DNA of 64,000 nucleotides from Priestia aryabhattai (GTDB lineage: Bacteria; Bacillota; Bacilli; Bacillales; Bacillaceae_H): NCBI RefSeq assembly GCF_023715685.1, contig NZ_JAMBOQ010000001.1, positions 744,001-808,000 on the forward strand, given 5' to 3'. The first letter of the stretch is position 1. The number at the start of each line of letters is the position of its first letter. Under the pieces are notes generated by a model. That model had not been told where the DNA came from, ran no database searches, and saw only the letters and a program-made list of their open reading frames with translations. Positions 1 to 7,754 of this stretch are shown in pieces. The position numbers were made by a program, and so were the translations under genes.

Positions 1-351
1 GTATGTCTCTTTAGATGTTGTGACAATAAATTGATTTTTCGCTTGTTTGTCTACTTGCAAGACACGTTCAAACGGCTGAATTCGAACTTGCTTGCGCTTC
101 ACCACTTCTCGGTAGTAAGCGAGAGCTTGATTGCGCACAGGCTTACGATTTTCTGTAATGAAAGGGACATCCCCAATTTCTAGTTTTTCACTGGAACTAA
201 AAAACGTTTGGTGTGTCGGATAGTTATAAATTGCATTCACGATATTCCCTTTTTCAATTACAAGGGCATCAATACCTGTATGTTGAAGCTCAATAGCTGC
301 TGAAAGGCCGCATGGTCCTCCGCCAACAATAATTACTTTTTCTTTCTTCAT
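1..351 (-). CDS. ypdA: Bacillithiol disulfide reductase YpdA (Bdr), N-terminal part
   Basis: Only the first ~117 residues are inside the window; the gene runs off the left edge. The protein opens MKKEKVIIVGGGPCGLSAA, a Rossmann FAD-binding GxGxxG-type motif (GGGPCG), followed by a glutamate (VIEKG) that would contact the FAD ribose. The stretch NAIYNYPTHQTFFSSSEKLE is typical of YpdA. The family is an NADPH-dependent flavoprotein that reduces oxidised bacillithiol (BSSB) in the cytoplasm. The start is the ATG at 351, preceded by a GGAG-type site. ypdA next to gudB is the B. subtilis order. Identity is firm for the family; only the catalytic half is unseen. Confidence 0.88.
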   Translation of the reverse strand, partial: MKKEKVIIVGGGPCGLSAAIELQHTGIDALVIEKGNIVNAIYNYPTHQTFFSSSEKLEIGDVPFITENRKPVRNQALAYYREVVKRKQVRIQPFERVLQVDKQAKNQFIVTTSKETY

Positions 352-413
352 GCCTGTCACTCCTTCAGTTGTAAACGCACCTTTTTTCTATTTTAACGCA
401 GTGTAAAACAAAA

Positions 414-441
414 AAATCTCCTCATTAATGATAGGAGATTT
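414..441 (-). terminator. Intrinsic terminator of gudB
   Basis: An 8-bp stem AATCTCCT/AGGAGATT with a 10-nt loop is followed on the minus strand by seven T residues, 35 nt past the gudB stop. A-rich and T-rich flanks on both sides could let it act in both directions. Confidence 0.85.
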
Positions 442-475
442 TTTCTATTTACGCAATTGTTCTGCTGTTCTGTTT

Positions 476-1756
476 TTAAATCCAGCCTCTGAAACGAGAG
501 CCTTCTGCCATTTTTCTTACGCCTATCATATAAGCAGCTAGACGCATGTCGACTTTTCGAGTTGTAGAGGTTTCATAGATGTTATTAAATGATTTAACCA
601 TTACTTTTTCAAGCTTTTCTTCTACTTCTTCTTCCGTCCAATAATAACCTTGATTATTTTGCACCCATTCAAAATAAGATACTGTTACACCGCCAGCACT
701 TGCCAAAACGTCTGGAACTAATAAAATTCCTCTCTCTGACAAGATGCGCGTTGCTTCAAGAGTTGTTGGTCCATTTGCTGCTTCTACAACAATATTCGCT
801 TGAATGTTATGGGCATTTTCTTCTGTAATTTGATTTTCAATCGCAGCTGGGACTAGGATGTCACAGTCAAGTTCCAGCAGTTCTTTGTTGCTAATTGTAT
901 TATTGAATAATTTCGTTACTGTGCCAAAGCTATCACGTCGATCTAATAAATAATCAATGTCTAAACCATTAGGATCATGCAGCGCTCCGTATGCATCGGA
1001 TATCCCTACAATTTTAGCGCCAGCATCGTGCATGAACTTAGCTAAAAAGCTTCCTGCATTTCCAAACCCTTGTACTACTACCCGTGCACCTTGTAATTCA
1101 ATGCCTCGTTTTTTCGCTGCTTCACGAATACAAATAGTTACTCCTTTTGCAGTCGCTGTTTCACGGCCATGCGAACCACCTAAGACAAGTGGCTTTCCAG
1201 TAATAAAGCCCGGTGAATTAAATTCATCAATACGGCTGTATTCATCCATCATCCAAGCCATAATTTGTGAATTTGTAAACACATCCGGCGCTGGAATATC
1301 CTTTGTTGGTCCAACAATTTGGCTAATCGCCCGAACATATCCGCGGCTTAAACGTTCTAATTCTCCAAAAGACATATTTCGAGGATCACAAACAATTCCA
1401 CCTTTTCCTCCACCGTAAGGAAGGTCAACGATTCCACATTTTAAACTCATCCATATAGATAGAGCTTTTACTTCTTTTTCAGTTACGTTTGGGTGAAAAC
1501 GAATTCCACCTTTCGTAGGACCAACTGCATCGTTATGCTGCGCTCGGTGACCTGTAAAAATCTTAACTGATCCGTCATCCATACGAACAGGAATTTTTAC
1601 TGTCATCATTCGTAATGGCTCTTTTAATAGTTCATACACTTCATCAGGATAGCCTAGTTTTTCTAACGCTTTATGTATCACTGTTTGTGTAGATTTTAAA
1701 ACATCATGCTTTTCTTCTTGACTATTTTTACTGTCTTGCATCTTGTCGGCTACCAT
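476..1756 (-). CDS. gudB: NAD-dependent glutamate dehydrogenase GudB
   Basis: 426 residues, the usual length for hexameric catabolic GDH. It catalyses oxidative deamination of glutamate to 2-oxoglutarate and ammonia in the cytoplasm. Visible are the glutamate-site motif GGIRFHPNV, the catalytic-lysine region LPYGGGKGGI (about residues 120-130), the NAD-binding QGFGNAGS (about 230-237) and the conserved C-terminal FRGWI. The segment KEVKALSIW carries a single VKA. In B. subtilis 168 a 9-bp duplication here makes gudB cryptic, so this copy should be active. The start is the ATG at 1756 behind AGGAGG. Its place between ypdA and mecB fits gudB better than rocG. A sigma-A-like promoter and a weak cre-like site lie upstream. 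Confidence 0.95.
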   Translation of the reverse strand: MVADKMQDSKNSQEEKHDVLKSTQTVIHKALEKLGYPDEVYELLKEPLRMMTVKIPVRMDDGSVKIFTGHRAQHNDAVGPTKGGIRFHPNVTEKEVKALSIWMSLKCGIVDLPYGGGKGGIVCDPRNMSFGELERLSRGYVRAISQIVGPTKDIPAPDVFTNSQIMAWMMDEYSRIDEFNSPGFITGKPLVLGGSHGRETATAKGVTICIREAAKKRGIELQGARVVVQGFGNAGSFLAKFMHDAGAKIVGISDAYGALHDPNGLDIDYLLDRRDSFGTVTKLFNNTISNKELLELDCDILVPAAIENQITEENAHNIQANIVVEAANGPTTLEATRILSERGILLVPDVLASAGGVTVSYFEWVQNNQGYYWTEEEVEEKLEKVMVKSFNNIYETSTTRKVDMRLAAYMIGVRKMAEGSRFRGWI

Positions 1757-1823
1757 CTGTAAACCTCCTAAAATGTATCGAAAATTATTCGTTTTTAATT
1801 GAATGGTGCTTCTTTCATGACAT

Positions 1824-1851
1824 AGTATACACCCTTAGTTTTACATTGCAA
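1824..1851 (-). promoter_or_regulatory. Candidate sigma-A promoter of gudB
   Basis: Minus strand: -35 TTGCAA (1851-1846), 16-nt spacer, -10 TATACT (1829-1824), about 68 nt before the gudB ATG. It lies in the 341-nt gene-free gap 1757-2097, which otherwise holds a cre-like site and the structured element at 1984-2078. Confidence 0.6.
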
Positions 1852-1891
1852 AGGAAAATATCGAACTTTTAGTATTTTTTGTGCTCTCCCA

Positions 1892-1905
1892 AGAAAACGC
1901 TTCCA
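1892..1905. promoter_or_regulatory. Possible cre (CcpA) site upstream of gudB
   Basis: AGAAAACGCTTCCA matches 12 of 14 positions of the cre consensus TGWAANCGNTNWCA, including the central CG. It lies about 40 nt upstream of the -35 box proposed for gudB. Carbon control of a catabolic GDH would make sense, but two mismatches keep this weak. Confidence 0.35.
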
Positions 1906-1983
1906 TTAACTTTACAAGTTATGCTACAATGTTTTAAGTCTGCCTCTTTTCTAGTATGCTTTAATCGTCTTAAAAAATAAAAA

Positions 1984-2078
1984 ACACCCGGTGATAAAGA
2001 GCACTTTCAACAACTTTGTACAAGCTGAAAGTGCAGCCACTCTTATTTTAATAAAAGTGCTTTATCCTTCACGGGTGT
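1984..2078 (-). ncRNA. Structured ~95-nt element, three-way junction ending in a U tract
   Basis: Read on the minus strand, the outer helix ACACCCG...CGGGTGT is extended by GATAAAG/CTTTATC. It encloses two hairpins: CACTTTTATT/AATAAGAGTG and GCACTTTCA/TGAAAGTGC. The closing helix runs straight into TTTTTTATTTTTT. It starts 20 nt after the mecB stop, so at the least it should terminate mecB transcription. The architecture is more elaborate than the other terminators here and matches that of 41516-41627. Parts of the helices can also pair differently (the GCACTTT copies compete), which would suit a switch. Confidence 0.5.
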
Positions 2079-2097
2079 AATTATTTTAATTAAACAG

Positions 2098-2700
2098 TTA
2101 AGAAAAGATAGAGTTAATATACTCCAAAGCTCTCTTTTCTACTAACATTTTCCCATATTCATTTACGCGGTGCTTTGTAATTGTAGAGGGATTTCCATAC
2201 TCCGCCAAAACCGCAATCATATTCCCAACTTCAGCTGGTGACAGCATGTGATAATCTAACAGCACGTAAAAACGTTTTTCGAATGAATAGAGCACACTAT
2301 CCGTATCGTAAAAGTTTGACATGCGTTTGGTCAGCTGAATGATATCTTCAAATGAATCAAACTCAAAAAACATGTCTTCGCTTTCATCTAGCATGACCTG
2401 CATTTCAATGAAGTCCTCGAACTCGTCTTCATCGAACTCACCATAGCTGGTTTCTTCTTCATACTGCTTTGTCACAAATACAACCATTCCCTGTGCTTGA
2501 AGTGAAAAAACTTCTACCGAAAGAGAATTTGTGGGTTCAAAGTTCAGTTCTTGAGAAGCTTGCTCTATCATCTCACGAAAGAGCTGTTTTACTTTGAATG
2601 TATCTGTCCATAGGTCTTCTTTTGTTAACCCTCTTTCTTTTAAATCATCGTAGGTCAAAAAAACTTTTAGCTTATTATAGTTTAATCGTTCAAGCCTCAT
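2098..2700 (-). CDS. mecB: Adaptor protein MecB (YpbH), MecA paralog
   Basis: 200 residues, matching the MecA/YpbH family. These adaptors bind substrates through the N-terminal half and deliver them to ClpC-ClpP through the C-terminal half. The N terminus MRLERLNYNKLKVFLTYDDL is the family signature. An acidic linker (FDEDEFEDF, about residues 90-100) separates it from the C-terminal domain. The neighbour gudB and the locus identify it as ypbH rather than mecA itself. The ATG at 2700 follows GGGGAGGG. Confidence 0.9.
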   Translation of the reverse strand: MRLERLNYNKLKVFLTYDDLKERGLTKEDLWTDTFKVKQLFREMIEQASQELNFEPTNSLSVEVFSLQAQGMVVFVTKQYEEETSYGEFDEDEFEDFIEMQVMLDESEDMFFEFDSFEDIIQLTKRMSNFYDTDSVLYSFEKRFYVLLDYHMLSPAEVGNMIAVLAEYGNPSTITKHRVNEYGKMLVEKRALEYINSIFS

Positions 2701-2827
2701 TAGCGTCCCTCCCCGCTTGCACTCATAACCACATGGTTCGATAATGCAGTATATGTATTTTTTGGAAAACGGTTCGTGATATTTACTTACGAGTTTACAG
2801 GTTTATGATAGGAAAGACAAGCTATTC

Positions 2828-3739
2828 TCAATCAATTTCTGCTAATTTTTTTGTTAGCCAGCTGTTCCACTCTTCTTTTGTATTTCCTAAAATAAACGGC
2901 TGGGCCTCGCCTTTTCTTTTGCTATCTAAACCATCAAATACATAACCGCCTAATCCTACTTTAAGATGCGGGAATTTCTTTATCATTTGGTTCGTCAAAT
3001 TTAGTGTTTTCTCGGCATTTTCCATCATTGTGCATGACATAAATAAAAACGTTGGGTCTACTTCTTTAACAATTAACTCAACATCTTTATCTTCAATGCT
3101 GCTTCCTAAATAAATAACCTCAAACCCTTTACGGCGTAAAAATAGCGTAAAGACTAGGAGTCCCACTTCATGTGTCTCATTAGGCCCGCATACAGTAATC
3201 GTTTTAGGCAACAAGCCATTTGAAGGCAGCGAATAAAAAATCATGCTGATACGTGTTTTTAATACTTGAGTCGTATAATGCTCATGAGCACTTGTAATTT
3301 GCCCTTTTCCCCACATATCCCCAACCGTCACGAGTAGAGAACCCAAAATATCAATAACCACTTTTTCTACCGAATACAGGCTAAAAGCATGATTAATTAA
3401 ATCCTGTGCTTTTCCTTCTTCAAAAGATAAAAGCATAGTTAACAGCTCATCCCTAATTTTTTGAGGGGAATCTACTTCTCCTTCTTCTTCAAACGATCCT
3501 ACTGTACTACTTTCCGTTTCTATTAACGAAACCGCTTGACTAATAGTAAAACCTCCGCTCACTTTTTCCGTGAGCCATTTTAATTTCCGCAAATCTTCCT
3601 CTGTATATAACCGATGCCCCGATTCATTGCGGACAGGATTTAAAATTTGATAGCGTCGTTCCCATGCGCGCAAAGTTCCCGGCTGGATTCCGACCATATT
3701 TGAGATGGCTTTAATATTATACTTCCCTTCGTGAGCCAT
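2828..3739 (-). CDS. MerR-type regulator with cobalamin-binding domain (CarH/LitR-like)
   Basis: 303 residues. Residues ~8-75 are a MerR winged helix (IKAISNMVGIQPGTLRAWERRY, then HRLYTEEDLRKL). A helical domain then carries W-x9-EH (MWGKGQITSAHEHYTTQ, about residue 150), which caps adenosylcobalamin in CarH proteins. The C-terminal Rossmann-like domain has the B12 motif ExHxxG (ETHEVG) that supplies the lower-axial His. All hallmarks of a B12-dependent, often light-responsive, repressor are therefore present. The residue after the motif Trp is Gly, where I recall Thermus CarH having the His that forms the bis-His photoproduct. The target genes are not evident. This gene is missing between mecB and ypbG in B. 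subtilis. The ATG at 3739 follows GGAGG. Confidence 0.85.
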   Translation of the reverse strand: MAHEGKYNIKAISNMVGIQPGTLRAWERRYQILNPVRNESGHRLYTEEDLRKLKWLTEKVSGGFTISQAVSLIETESSTVGSFEEEGEVDSPQKIRDELLTMLLSFEEGKAQDLINHAFSLYSVEKVVIDILGSLLVTVGDMWGKGQITSAHEHYTTQVLKTRISMIFYSLPSNGLLPKTITVCGPNETHEVGLLVFTLFLRRKGFEVIYLGSSIEDKDVELIVKEVDPTFLFMSCTMMENAEKTLNLTNQMIKKFPHLKVGLGGYVFDGLDSKRKGEAQPFILGNTKEEWNSWLTKKLAEID

Positions 3740-3846
3740 ACGTAACCTCCAACTACTCTTCGTGAACTGTATCTATTAATTGAATTATAGGATAAGTTAT
3801 CCTGTGTGTAAAATTTGTATATGCTATGTAAAGAGTTTGTTCAAGG

Positions 3847-4614
3847 CTATTCTTTCCTTTTTAAAGTGATATAATGCGTCTGTGCACGAGCTTGTAAACG
3901 GAGAGGCAAGGAGGTTGTACCATATCCGTTACTGACAAAAAGAGGAACCTGTTTTTTCTCCTTCAGCCCTCCTAATTCATACATACCAAAATTAAATAAG
4001 CGTATCTGTCCTCCGTGTGTATGTCCGCTCAAAATTAAATCTACTTTTGATTCTTCATCTACATAATAGATAATATCAGGGTTGTGGCTTAGAAGAATGG
4101 TAAGCTGTTCAGGTTCAATTGAAGAAACAGCTCTCTTTAGATTCACCTGACCTTCTGATAAATCATCTACTCCCACAAAATTGCATGTAGTACCATGTTG
4201 AGAAACTGCAAAAACATGCTCGTTTTTAAGGGCAATGACTCCTTCATCTTTAAGCATCTGCTTCAATTGCATTTGACTTACTTCGTAATCATTATTTCCC
4301 CATACAAAATAGACGGGTCCTAGCGTTTTAAGCTTTTGAATATTTTGACGAGCACGCAATAAAGGCACTCCCCCTTCCAGTAAATCACCGCCTATGATCA
4401 CAAAATCTACTTCACCAGGTATTTTTTTCAACAGCTTCGACGAAATTGTTCGCTTATGTATATCCGATATAAAAAACAGGCGCAAAGGCTGCTGATTTTC
4501 GGGAAATGTTGATAAATGAATCGTTCTTTCTTCTACATACGTACGATGGGCTTCTGAAAACATAAAAATCAGCAAGCCTATGCCTAACGCTAAAATAATT
4601 AAAAGAATAACCAT
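3847..4614 (-). CDS. ypbG: Membrane-anchored metallophosphoesterase YpbG
   Basis: 255 residues. One N-terminal hydrophobic segment (residues ~1-18) precedes a calcineurin-like phosphoesterase fold. Metal-binding motifs are in order: SDIHKR (D-x-H), GGDLLEGG, GNNDYE (GNHD variant with N), LSHNPD and SGHTHGGQ. The natural substrate of YpbG is not known to me. The ATG at 4614 has a good GAAGGAG site. The gene heads the run ypbG-orf124-ypbF-(recQ operon). Confidence 0.85.
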   Translation of the reverse strand: MVILLIILALGIGLLIFMFSEAHRTYVEERTIHLSTFPENQQPLRLFFISDIHKRTISSKLLKKIPGEVDFVIIGGDLLEGGVPLLRARQNIQKLKTLGPVYFVWGNNDYEVSQMQLKQMLKDEGVIALKNEHVFAVSQHGTTCNFVGVDDLSEGQVNLKRAVSSIEPEQLTILLSHNPDIIYYVDEESKVDLILSGHTHGGQIRLFNFGMYELGGLKEKKQVPLFVSNGYGTTSLPLRLQARAQTHYITLKRKE

Positions 4615-4634
4615 ATATTCTCCTTCTTTTCATT

Positions 4635-5009
4635 TTATACACGGTGTGTTTCTGTTAAAGAAGAAAGGGCATAAATTGTCGCAATTGTTAACAAACCTAC
4701 TACTTGATAAAGCGCAATTGTACTTAACGATAAAATTCCTATCACACACAGACATGAAACAAGATATTCATGCCATTTTACCTTATAGCCTTTTAGAAAC
4801 AACCGACTTTGCAGAAACACTTTACGAACTGCCGCCGACAGACAAAAAAGAGCGGTGAAAAATAAGATTATAATACCAAACACATCTAACGGATGTAAAA
4901 TCATTCGAATAAGTAAATATGTTAACGAAGCTTTTGAGCCTACAGCCGTTAAACTGCTGATATAATAACTGCATAACCACGCAGCCAGCAAGTTAAACCA
5001 ATCCCTCAC
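4635..5009 (-). CDS. Unknown 124-residue membrane protein
   Basis: Not recognised. It has three or four hydrophobic segments (about residues 8-25, 38-60, 85-120) and starts with GTG at 5009 behind an AGGGGG site. It lies between ypbG and ypbF on the same strand. B. subtilis has no equivalent between ypbG and ypbF, while its ypbE (a LysM protein between ypbF and ypbD) is absent here. The good ribosome site and operon placement suggest a real gene; its function cannot be stated. Confidence 0.65.
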   Translation of the reverse strand: MRDWFNLLAAWLCSYYISSLTAVGSKASLTYLLIRMILHPLDVFGIIILFFTALFCLSAAVRKVFLQSRLFLKGYKVKWHEYLVSCLCVIGILSLSTIALYQVVGLLTIATIYALSSLTETHRV

Positions 5010-5063
5010 AAAAAAACCCCCTTCACTAAACTTCTATGTAAAAAGAGGCTTTTTCATGCGATT

Positions 5064-5519
5064 CTATTTATTTTCATGATATAAATTAATTCCATAAGTT
5101 GACTGCATCCAGCGGAACGTTTCTTTTCGGTGCTCCCATGTTTCAGGCGTCGCCCATAGCTCTTTGCTTCTTTTAATAATCTCACAGCGCAAATCTTGAA
5201 AAGTCTTTTCTGCTTTCTCGCTTTTTTTCTGCAGCTGTACAGTATAAAAATAAAGTGAGACGGTAAGCAATAAAAACATCAAATGCCCTATGCTGCCTAA
5301 CAAAAAGGAAAAAAATTCGCTAAATGTACTAAAAAAACCGCTTTGAAAAATGAAAAAAAAGTAGCTAATGACAGCCGTTACACTGGCTAAAAACAAAAGC
5401 TTCCATTTTTTCTCTTTAGCTCTCAGCTTATTAACCGCTTCTTTTCTTTTAATAACGCTCGCTAATATATATTGAAGTGGCTCGTCGCTTTCAAAGTCTA
5501 TCACCTTGTTTTTCATCAT
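5064..5519 (-). CDS. ypbF: YpbF family membrane protein (DUF2663)
   Basis: 151 residues from the first ATG of an ATGATG pair at 5519, placed right after GGGGGGTGG; the longer upstream reading frame has no ribosome site. Two transmembrane segments lie in the middle (about residues 38-60 and 68-95), framed by a charged N-terminal helix rich in Lys/Arg and a charged C-terminal tail with WATPETWEHRKETFRWMQ. The length matches YpbF of B. subtilis (147). Function unknown. Confidence 0.75.
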   Translation of the reverse strand: MMKNKVIDFESDEPLQYILASVIKRKEAVNKLRAKEKKWKLLFLASVTAVISYFFFIFQSGFFSTFSEFFSFLLGSIGHLMFLLLTVSLYFYTVQLQKKSEKAEKTFQDLRCEIIKRSKELWATPETWEHRKETFRWMQSTYGINLYHENK

Positions 5520-5608
5520 TCCACCCCCCTCATATGCTAGTACAACATATGAGTGAACATAAAAGATTATGTGGGTAGCACTGAAAATAATGGCTGTTCC
5601 CTTCACTT

Positions 5609-6214
5609 TTACTGCATTATTTCTTCTGGCTGTGCAGATTTCCCTTTTGACTTTCGTATCTGTAGGCCTAATAAAAAATCAATGAGAAAATGAGTAAAAA
5701 TAGTGACATACAAATTTTCAGTCCACCAAAAAAGTAACCCTATTAAAAAGCTTAAAACCACAACCGAAATAAAAAGAAACCACTTTTTCAAATATCGAAT
5801 GTGAACGAGTGCAAATATGATACTCGCCCAAAACAGGCCAAACTGAACTTGTATAACCCCTCGAAATAATATTTCTTCTGAACATGCAACGATTAGGCAA
5901 ATAAGGGCTAGATGAAGAATAGAACGATTAGCAAATAAACGTTCATTGATTCCTCCGTCATCGTATAAATGCTCAGGTACATATTTCATTAGAAGCGTAT
6001 CTCCTCCTACTACCAAGAGAGCCATTCCTCCCCCGTACAATAAAATAGAAGACCAATCCAGCTGAAAAAACTGCAAAAAGGAATTCCATGAATCGAATGT
6101 AAAAAAACCGATGCCTACAGCAATGAAGCAGATGAGCAGCTGTGTTACATATAAATTTTTAACCAGCTCTGCATCTGTCATGGATGAAATAAGCTCTTGC
6201 TGTGATTTTGCCAT
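5609..6214 (-). CDS. ypbD: CPBP (CAAX-type) intramembrane metalloprotease YpbD
   Basis: 201 residues with about six hydrophobic helices. The three Abi/CPBP motifs are present: EEILFRG (EExxxR), FALVH (FxxxH) and a C-terminal HFLIDF. The family consists of integral-membrane glutamic/metal-type proteases; the substrate of YpbD is unknown. The start is the ATG at 6214, which shares one base with the recQ stop (TAATG) and follows AAGGAGA, so translation is coupled to recQ. A longer upstream frame was rejected because it has no ribosome site. Confidence 0.85.
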   Translation of the reverse strand: MAKSQQELISSMTDAELVKNLYVTQLLICFIAVGIGFFTFDSWNSFLQFFQLDWSSILLYGGGMALLVVGGDTLLMKYVPEHLYDDGGINERLFANRSILHLALICLIVACSEEILFRGVIQVQFGLFWASIIFALVHIRYLKKWFLFISVVVLSFLIGLLFWWTENLYVTIFTHFLIDFLLGLQIRKSKGKSAQPEEIMQ

Positions 6215-7731
6215 TATATCTCTCCTTGACGAAGCAAACGAGCTAATTCTAATTCCCAGCCTTGAAATGTCCATTGCTCTTGCTCACCATTTGTTTTTTT
6301 ATAGCCTTCTAAATCCAAGCCGCAGCAATCGCAACAATTCTGAAGCTCTGATCTTCCCAGCTCATTGAAATAACCAAGCAGCACCTGACGACGACATTCT
6401 TTTGTCTCAATAAATCTCTTCATCGCACGATACTTGTCATGTTTGTTTCGGAGACGTTTATTTACAGCTGCAACAATCGTTTCATGCAGCGATTCAGGAA
6501 TTTTCCAGGGTTCAACATGGTCATTTTTCACTACATTTTCTCTGTGTAAATAATAACGAATAAATCGCCAATGTGTTTCTTGAATACCCACTGTATAAAG
6601 AAAATAAGACTCTACTTGTTTTAAAGGAATGGCCTGATCATGATTTCGTAAATACGACAAGCAGTATAAGATGATATCTGAAGAAGGAAGCTCAATTTCA
6701 AGCAAAGAATGAGCAAAATTATCGTCCCCTTCAGCATAAAGCAAGATCGCAATACTGTTTCGCTGATCGCGTCCGCTTCTTCCAATTTCCTGTACGTATG
6801 CTTCTAGCTGCGTAGGTGTATGAAAATGAATAACAAAGCGAACATTCGATTTGTTAACCCCCATTCCAAATGCACTTGTGCAACAAATGATATCAAGCTG
6901 ATTTTCTAAAAATTGCTGTTGAACAAGCATTCTTTCATTCGGTTCCATTCCGCCGTGGTAATACTGCACTCGCTGTATCCCATTTTCCTTTAGAAGCTGT
7001 GTTAATGCTTCTGTCCAAGAGCGGCTGGAACAATAGATAATTCCCGGACTTTGCAGTTCACTAACGTACATCAGTAATTTCTCTTTTTTCTCTTCAATAC
7101 TTGCAACAAAATCAACTTCCATCGCAATATTACTTCGGTTCATGGAATAGATGTGCTCGTTGACAGCAGGCAGCGATAAGTAGCGCTTAATATCTTCCAC
7201 TACTTCCCTGGTCGCAGTTCCCGTTAGTGCCAGACATAGCGGACTGCCAAGTTCCTTCCATATATCTCCTAACTGAAGATAATCCAAACGGAAATCATGT
7301 CCCCACTGAGAAATACAGTGCGCCTCGTCCACAACGAAAAGGCCTACCTTTGCCTGCTTTAATGCTTCTACTACAGCAGCATTTTGCAAAATTTCAGGAG
7401 ATGCATAAATAAAACGATAAAAAGCTAAATCTTTTAGCGCCCGTCGTTTTTCTTCTTGTTGTAGGAAACTATTTAAGGCAATAACTCGCTTTTCTCCGCT
7501 TGCCTTTAGTTGTTGAACTTGATCTTCCATCAGTGAAATTAAAGGCGATACAATCAGCACCGGTCGGTTCAACAAATAAGCTGGGAGCTGATAGCACAAT
7601 GATTTTCCTGTTCCTGTAGGAAGAACCGCTAACACATGATGACCTGTTAAAATATCTTGAATGATCTCTTTTTGTCCTAGTCGAAATTGGCTATAGCCAA
7701 ATTGTTTCTGTAGAAGTTGTTCTATTTTCAC
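6214..7731 (-). CDS. recQ: ATP-dependent DNA helicase RecQ
   Basis: About 505 residues. Helicase motifs in order: Q-motif region FGYSQFRLGQKEII, Walker A LPTGTGKSLCYQ, SPLISLMEDQ, Walker B DEAH (VVDEAHCISQWGHDFR), LTGTAT, FGMGVNKSNVRFVIHF and the arginine-finger motif VQEIGRSGRDQ. A zinc-binding region follows with CRRQVLLGYF and CCDCCG. The short C terminus, without an HRDC domain, matches the short RecQ (YpbC) of B. subtilis. It unwinds DNA 3' to 5' in recombination and fork repair. The GTG at 7731 has a GTGGTG site; in-frame GTGs at 7740 and 7743 are alternatives. Same operon as ypbB and ypbD. Confidence 0.92.
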   Translation of the reverse strand: MKIEQLLQKQFGYSQFRLGQKEIIQDILTGHHVLAVLPTGTGKSLCYQLPAYLLNRPVLIVSPLISLMEDQVQQLKASGEKRVIALNSFLQQEEKRRALKDLAFYRFIYASPEILQNAAVVEALKQAKVGLFVVDEAHCISQWGHDFRLDYLQLGDIWKELGSPLCLALTGTATREVVEDIKRYLSLPAVNEHIYSMNRSNIAMEVDFVASIEEKKEKLLMYVSELQSPGIIYCSSRSWTEALTQLLKENGIQRVQYYHGGMEPNERMLVQQQFLENQLDIICCTSAFGMGVNKSNVRFVIHFHTPTQLEAYVQEIGRSGRDQRNSIAILLYAEGDDNFAHSLLEIELPSSDIILYCLSYLRNHDQAIPLKQVESYFLYTVGIQETHWRFIRYYLHRENVVKNDHVEPWKIPESLHETIVAAVNKRLRNKHDKYRAMKRFIETKECRRQVLLGYFNELGRSELQNCCDCCGLDLEGYKKTNGEQEQWTFQGWELELARLLRQGEI

Positions 7732-7754
7732 ATCAAACACCACTTTTTTTAGTA

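Noticed and set aside
957..1418. 153-codon plus-strand ORF inside gudB
   Set aside because: It is antisense to a well-conserved enzyme, has no ribosome site and low-complexity composition.
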